From positions 4,636,001 through 4,700,000 of the forward strand of contig NC_013739.1 in NCBI RefSeq assembly GCF_000025265.1: a stretch of DNA of 64,000 nucleotides, given 5' to 3'. The position numbers were made by a program, and so were the translations under genes. Each line of letters opens with the position of its first letter. The stretch's first letter is position 1. This document shows positions 59,995 through 64,000 of the stretch, piece after piece. This DNA is from Conexibacter woesei DSM 14684 (lineage in GTDB: Bacteria > Actinomycetota > Thermoleophilia > Solirubrobacterales > Solirubrobacteraceae). A model generated the notes under the pieces. It ran no database searches and was not told the DNA's origin. It worked only from the letters and a program-made list of their open reading frames with translations.

Positions 59995-60687
59995 ATGCCG
60001 AGATCCGCTGGCCACGTCCTCGTCCCCGCGGCGTACGCCGTTGTGGTGGAGCATCTCCGCCGTGCGATCCACCTCGGGGAGTACGGCCCCGGAGAGAAGC
60101 TCCCGCCCGAGCGCGAGCACGCCGAGCGACTCGGCGTCTCCCGCGTCACGCTGCGCGAGGCGCTGCGCGTGCTGGAAGGCGAGGGCCTGCTGGAGATGCG
60201 CCGCGGCTCGTCCGGCGGCGCGATCATCACCGGCCCGCAGAGCTCCCAGGCATCGCGCCGGGCATACCTGCGCACCCACCTCGACGACGTGCTCGCACTG
60301 CAGGAGTTCCGCCAGGCGATCGAACCGCTGTCGGCCGCCCGCGCCGCGGAGCACAGCACGGCCGCACTGGTGAAGAGACTGCGCGCATCGGTCGACGAGC
60401 TCGCCGTCGCGGACAGCCGTGGGCTCTTCCGCCGCGCCGACACCACCTTCCACCTGACGCTCGCGGACGCCGCGGACTGCGCACCGCTGCGACGGGCGAT
60501 CGAGGACGCGCGCATCGCGATGTTCGACCAGCTCGACGCGGTCGACTTCGAGATCGTGATGGCGAGCGCGATCGAGGGTCATACGGCGATCACCGAGCGC
60601 GTGGCCGCACAGGACGCCGAGGGCGCCCGCGCGGCGATGGAGTCTCACGTCAAGGCCCTGCGCCAGGAGATCCTCGACCTCATCTGA
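59995..60687 (+). CDS. FadR/GntR-family regulator
   Basis: A 230-residue FCD-type GntR regulator. Winged helix at about 10-75 (VVEHLRRAIHLGEYGPGEKLPPEREHAERLGVSRVTLREALRVLEGEGLLEMRRGSSGG), then the FCD domain with LQEFRQAIEPLSAARAAEHST, FHLTLADAADC and EGHTAITERVAAQDAEGARAAMESHV. Divergent from the PuuD-like operon and upstream of the aldehyde dehydrogenase. A 19-base motif shared by both target promoters is its likely operator. ATG 59995 is preferred to 59986 from -10 spacing. Confidence 0.92.
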   Translation: MPRSAGHVLVPAAYAVVVEHLRRAIHLGEYGPGEKLPPEREHAERLGVSRVTLREALRVLEGEGLLEMRRGSSGGAIITGPQSSQASRRAYLRTHLDDVLALQEFRQAIEPLSAARAAEHSTAALVKRLRASVDELAVADSRGLFRRADTTFHLTLADAADCAPLRRAIEDARIAMFDQLDAVDFEIVMASAIEGHTAITERVAAQDAEGARAAMESHVKALRQEILDLI

Positions 60688-60704
60688 GGCGCGCGCCGCG
60701 CCTA

Positions 60705-60734
60705 ATGGATCAAGATATAGTCCTTGATTCCATT
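60705..60734 (+). promoter_or_regulatory. FadR-type operator candidate (copy 2) with dyad
   Basis: ATGGATCAAGATATAGTCC (60705-60723) repeats the motif at 59932. AATGGATCAAG (60704-60714) and CTTGATTCCATT (60723-60734) form an imperfect dyad enclosing TATAGT (60716-60721), a possible -10 for the aldehyde dehydrogenase gene. Confidence 0.55.
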
Positions 60735-60763
60735 CGACCGTCCGACTCCCCACGAGGTCAGCC

Positions 60764-62239
60764 ATGCCCGCGACCGACCTGCCGCACGCGGCCCCCGCGC
60801 TGCCCGACCACGGCGCCCACCTGATCGACGGCGTCGACGAGCCGCCACCGCTCGACGGAGGCGTCGCCGAGGACCCCAACACCGGCCTCCCCTCGCACAC
60901 CCGGCGCTACAGCGCGCCCGCGCAGGTCGACGCCGCCCTCCAAGCCGCCTTCGCCGCGTGGGGGCACGGCAGCGGCCGCTGGAGCGCGCTGCCGGTGCGC
61001 GAGCGCCAGGCCGCGCTGACCCGGCTCGCGAGCGCGCTCGACGAGCGCACGGACGCGCTGGCGCGGCTGCATGCGGAGGAGGTCGGCATCCCGATCGACG
61101 TCGCCCGCCTGTTCGCCGGCGGCCTGCCCGGCCTCGTCGAGGAGATCTCCGCCGCTGCCGGTGCGACGCCGACCGACGTGCTCAGCCGTGACGGCCGGCG
61201 GGTCGAGCTGCGCCGCCTGCCGTGGGGGCCCGCCGCGCTGATGGCCTCGTGGAACGCGCCGGCCTTCGTCTGCGTGAGCAAGCTGGCGACCGCGCTGGCG
61301 ACCGGCTGCCCGGCTGTCCTGAAGCCCTCCGAGCACACCGTCCGCAGCGCCGAGCTGCTCGTCGAGGCACTGCGCGCCGCCGAGCTGCCGGCCGGGGCCG
61401 CGCAGGTGGTCAGCGGCGACGCCGCCGTCGGCCAGCAGCTCGCCGCCAGCAGCCGGATCCGCTTCATCAGCTACACGGGCGGGACCGGCGGCGGCCGGGC
61501 CGTCGCGCGCGCGGCGATCGACCGGATGGCAGCGCTGCAGCTGGAGCTGAGCGCCAGCAACCCCGCGATCGTGCTCGCCGACGCCGATCTCGACACGACC
61601 GCGTTCGAGCTCGTGCGCGGGCAGACGGCGCTCAACGGCCAGTGGTGCGAAGCGCCCCGCCGCACCTTCGTCCCCCGCGCGCTCCACGACGAGCTCGTCG
61701 AGCGACTCGCGGCAGCCTGCGGTGAGCTGATCGCCGGCGACGCGCGCGAGCGCGGCGTCGAGCTCGGCCCGCTCGCCTACCGCGCCCACCGCGAGCGCGT
61801 CCGCGAGCAGCTTGCCGGGATCGCCGGCGCCGGCACCGTCCTGGAGACGCTCGCGGTCCCGTCCGCCGGCTTCTTCGTGCCGCCCACGATCGTCTCCGGC
61901 CTGCCGCTCGACGCCGTCGACGAGGAGATCTTCGGCCCGATCCTCACCGTCCACCCGTACGACGACGTCGAGCACGCCATCGCCGCAGCCAACCGCCTCG
62001 ACGACGGCCTCGCCGGCTACGTCTTCGGCGCCGACGCCGACGCGGCGTTCGACGTCGGCACGCGCATCCACGCCGGCGAGGTCCGCGTCGGCGGCGTGCA
62101 CATCCTCGACCTCGTGCCCGCGTCCGCCCAGTCGTTCTGGGGCACCAGCGGCTACGGCGGCCACGGCCGGGGCGACACCGTCGCCGCCCACCTCGGCCAG
62201 CGGATCGTCGGCGAGGACGACCCGTCGCTGCCGCTGTGA
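60764..62239 (+). CDS. Aldehyde dehydrogenase
   Basis: A 491-residue NAD(P)-dependent aldehyde dehydrogenase. Asn164 (ASWNAP), Lys187 (LKPSEHT), the catalytic Glu261 (LQLELSASNP) and Cys295 (GQWCEAPRR) are present. ELSASNP replaces the common ELGGKSP, so it lies outside the best-known branches. GAGG precedes ATG 60764. In the amine pathway it would oxidise the gamma-glutamyl aldehyde or a free amino-aldehyde to the acid before hydrolysis by the PuuD-like enzyme. It ends 6 bases before the convergent reductase gene. Confidence 0.93.
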   Translation: MPATDLPHAAPALPDHGAHLIDGVDEPPPLDGGVAEDPNTGLPSHTRRYSAPAQVDAALQAAFAAWGHGSGRWSALPVRERQAALTRLASALDERTDALARLHAEEVGIPIDVARLFAGGLPGLVEEISAAAGATPTDVLSRDGRRVELRRLPWGPAALMASWNAPAFVCVSKLATALATGCPAVLKPSEHTVRSAELLVEALRAAELPAGAAQVVSGDAAVGQQLAASSRIRFISYTGGTGGGRAVARAAIDRMAALQLELSASNPAIVLADADLDTTAFELVRGQTALNGQWCEAPRRTFVPRALHDELVERLAAACGELIAGDARERGVELGPLAYRAHRERVREQLAGIAGAGTVLETLAVPSAGFFVPPTIVSGLPLDAVDEEIFGPILTVHPYDDVEHAIAAANRLDDGLAGYVFGADADAAFDVGTRIHAGEVRVGGVHILDLVPASAQSFWGTSGYGGHGRGDTVAAHLGQRIVGEDDPSLPL

Positions 62240-62245
62240 CGGCGC

Positions 62246-63637
62246 TCAGCCGGCCGTCGTCTGCCCGCGCGCGACGTCGAGCATCGCGTCGACGTCGCTG
62301 AACTTCACCCGCGGCCGGCCGTGCGGCTCGCCGCGGGCGACCTCTGCGCGGTCGATCGCCTGCCAGCCGCTGAACGTCACGTGGCCGGGGGCCCGCTCGG
62401 TCAGGAGGGCCTCGACGGCCTCGGCGGACGCGTCGCCGCTGGGCTCAGGAACCCGCCCCGCGGTCACGTCCTCGAGCAGCGCGTCCACCGTGTCCTGCGC
62501 GTCCTTGCGGTTCGTGCCGATCACGCCGCCCGGGCCGCGCTTGATCCAGCCGACCACATAGCGGCCGGGGATCTGCTCGCCCGAGCCGGGATCGATCACG
62601 CGGCCGTGGTCGTTCGGGATCGTGCCGCGATCGGGGTCGAACGGCAACCCGGCGAGCGCCATGCCCTTGTAGCCGATCGACCGCAGCACGAGCCCGCACT
62701 CGATCTCCTCGCGTTCGCCGGTGTCGATCGCGCGCAGGCGGCCGTCGTCGGAGCGGACGAGCCGGTTGCGGCCGACCACGATCGACTCGACGCGTCCCGA
62801 TCCCTTGATCTCGACCGGCGAGCCGAGGAACCGCAGCACGATCCGCCGCCGCTTGCCCGCGGGGGCGCGGCTCGCGAAGCCGGCGAAGATCTCGACGTTG
62901 CGGCGGCTGGTCGGAGTGCAGTCGTCGGACTCGACGAACGCGCGGCTCACGTCGTCGAGCGTCACCTCGGCAGGGTCGACGACGACGTCGCAGTCCGCCA
63001 GCTCGCCGAGCTCGCGGACCTCCGGGTTCGTGAACGCCGCCTGGGCGGGCCCGCGGCGCCCTACGACCACGATCTCCTCGACCGCGGAATCCGCCAACGC
63101 GTCGATCGCGTGGTCGGCGACGTCGGTCACTTCCAGCTCCTCCCGCGAGAGCCCCAGCACCCGCGTCATGTCGGCGGCGACGTTCCCGTTGCCGACGACC
63201 ACGACCCGCCGCGGCAGCTCGAACTCGCGTTCCGAGAAGTCCGGATGGGCGTTGTACCAGCCGACGAACTCCGACGCCGTATGCGAGCCGGGCAGCTGCT
63301 CGCCCGGGATCCCGAGGCGGCGATCGATCGCCGCTCCGTAGGCGCAGACGACGGCGTGATAGTGCTCGGACAGGTCCGCGACCGTCACGTCGCGTCCGAC
63401 CTCGACGCCCCCGAAGAAGCGGAAGCCCGGCAGCGCCGCCGTCTTCTCGTAGAGCCGGATCACCGCCTTGATCTTCGGGTGGTCCGGGGCGACGCCCGCC
63501 CGCACGAGACCGTACGGCGTCGGGAGCCGGTCGAGCAGGTCGACCTCGACGGCATGCGCGTCCTGCTTGAGCAGGTGCTCGGCGACGTAGAAGCCCGCCG
63601 GGCCGGCGCCGACGATCGCGATGCGAAGCGCGCTCAT
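62246..63637 (-). CDS. fprA: Ferredoxin/adrenodoxin-type NADP reductase (FprA-like)
   Basis: A 463-residue flavoprotein of the adrenodoxin-reductase/FprA family. FAD loop LRIAIVGAGPAGFYVAEHLL, the block RAGVAPDHPKIKAVIRLYEKTA, NADP loop VVVVGNGNVAADMTRVLG, and the C-terminal VGWIKRGPGGVIGTNRKDAQDTV. It passes electrons from NADPH to ferredoxins that feed cytochromes P450 or Rieske oxygenases; neither is in the window. ATG 63637 overlaps the stop of a GntR gene as ATGA, so the two are co-transcribed and partners may lie beyond the right edge. Confidence 0.95.
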   Translation of the reverse strand: MSALRIAIVGAGPAGFYVAEHLLKQDAHAVEVDLLDRLPTPYGLVRAGVAPDHPKIKAVIRLYEKTAALPGFRFFGGVEVGRDVTVADLSEHYHAVVCAYGAAIDRRLGIPGEQLPGSHTASEFVGWYNAHPDFSEREFELPRRVVVVGNGNVAADMTRVLGLSREELEVTDVADHAIDALADSAVEEIVVVGRRGPAQAAFTNPEVRELGELADCDVVVDPAEVTLDDVSRAFVESDDCTPTSRRNVEIFAGFASRAPAGKRRRIVLRFLGSPVEIKGSGRVESIVVGRNRLVRSDDGRLRAIDTGEREEIECGLVLRSIGYKGMALAGLPFDPDRGTIPNDHGRVIDPGSGEQIPGRYVVGWIKRGPGGVIGTNRKDAQDTVDALLEDVTAGRVPEPSGDASAEAVEALLTERAPGHVTFSGWQAIDRAEVARGEPHGRPRVKFSDVDAMLDVARGQTTAG

Positions 63638-64000
63638 CTCGGCTGGTCCCCGATCGCGACCACCACGAGCAGCTCCTGCTTCGCCTCGTGGATGTGGTCG
63701 ATCATCCGCTCCCGGGCGCGATCGGGATCGCCTGCCGCGATCGCGTCGAGGATCCAGCGGTGGTGCTCGACCGCGCTCGCGACGACCAGCTCGAAGCTCA
63801 TCGCGTCGAGCGGCGCGAAGATCGCTGCCCGGACGTCCTCGACCGCCTGCCGCAGCCAGGGGTTGCCCGCAGCGTCGGCGACGCCCAGATGGAAGGCGTT
63901 GTCGGCGGCTCGAAACCGTCCCGACGTGAGCTCGGACCCGAGGCTCTCGATCGTCTGCTCGAGCTGCGCCAGGTGCGCGTCGGTCCTGCGTCTCGCCGCG
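63634..64000 (-). CDS. FadR/GntR-family regulator, C-terminal FCD part (cut by right edge)
   Basis: The last 121 codons of a gene that begins beyond base 64000. The FCD ligand domain is clear: SGRFRAADNAFHLGVADAAGNPWLRQAVEDVRAAIF, then EHHRWILDAIAAGDPDRARERMIDHIHEAKQELL, with the His positions that bind metal in this family. The DNA-binding half is missing. It overlaps the fprA start by four bases. Similar in type to the FCD regulator at 60 kb but not a copy. Confidence 0.85.
   Translation of the reverse strand, partial: AARRRTDAHLAQLEQTIESLGSELTSGRFRAADNAFHLGVADAAGNPWLRQAVEDVRAAIFAPLDAMSFELVVASAVEHHRWILDAIAAGDPDRARERMIDHIHEAKQELLVVVAIGDQPR

Overview
This window is very GC-rich chromosomal DNA, almost entirely coding, from what looks like a soil-type, catabolically versatile actinobacterium. 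The gene families (PucR and FadR regulators, Dpp and Liv importers, Gram-positive-type branched-chain 2-oxoacid dehydrogenases, an FprA-type reductase) and the apparent leaderless start codons suggest a Thermoleophilia/Solirubrobacterales relative such as Conexibacter. That placement is an inference; no rRNA gene is present. No tRNA, rRNA, CRISPR array, insertion sequence or prophage was seen, and no gene-free stretch exceeds 300 bases. Genes sit in long same-strand runs joined by 1-20 base overlaps (ATGA, GTGA, TGATG).

Layout. (a) 1-4.3 kb, minus: SAM cycle operon metK-ahcY plus a methyltransferase cut by the left edge. (b) 4.3-7.0 kb, plus: a small unknown protein and two tandem LuxR-type regulators. 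(c) 7.0-23.7 kb: a catabolic island. A minus-strand oxidation operon encodes an HpaB-type monooxygenase, cupin, flavin reductase, an alpha/beta hydrolase with altered catalytic residues and a molybdopterin enzyme fused to its own FAD/NAD(P)H reductase and ferredoxin. Beside it lie a divergent GntR regulator, an amidase-DUF2848 operon, and a plus-strand operon for a dipeptide-type ABC importer, a racemase-like protein and a serine hydrolase. A 12-base element shared by two divergent promoter regions ties these together. (d) 23.7-32.9 kb, minus: an amino-acid dehydrogenase, a homocysteine methyltransferase fused to a second methyltransferase domain, a PfkB kinase, a complete Liv-type importer and a glyoxalase-fold protein, apparently one transcript. 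(e) 33.0-35.2 kb, plus: a hybrid histidine kinase and response regulator.

(f) 35.2-43.4 kb, minus: a seven-gene operon with two SDRs, HyuA/HyuB hydantoinase (oxoprolinase-type) subunits, a NIF3 protein, a BKACE enzyme and a MetE-like C-terminal core, with a divergent methyltransferase. (g) 44.3-55.7 kb: a PucR regulator, then minus-strand amino-acid catabolism: one complete 2-oxoacid dehydrogenase operon (E1a, E1b, E2, E3), an acyl-CoA dehydrogenase, and a second operon (amino-acid dehydrogenase, E1a, E1b, E2) with no E3. (h) 55.7-64 kb: a gamma-glutamylation-type amine pathway (glutamine-synthetase-like ligase, class-I amidotransferase-like hydrolase, SDR, PucR) opposite a FadR regulator and aldehyde dehydrogenase, then an FprA-like ferredoxin reductase and a FadR-type regulator cut by the right edge.

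As a whole, the region imports amides, peptides or amino acids and oxidises them to acyl-CoA and central metabolites, with several local one-component regulators. The least described parts are the island in (c), the homocysteine-methyltransferase fusion operon in (d) and the hydantoinase/BKACE/NIF3/MetE-like operon in (f). Their substrates cannot be read from sequence alone.
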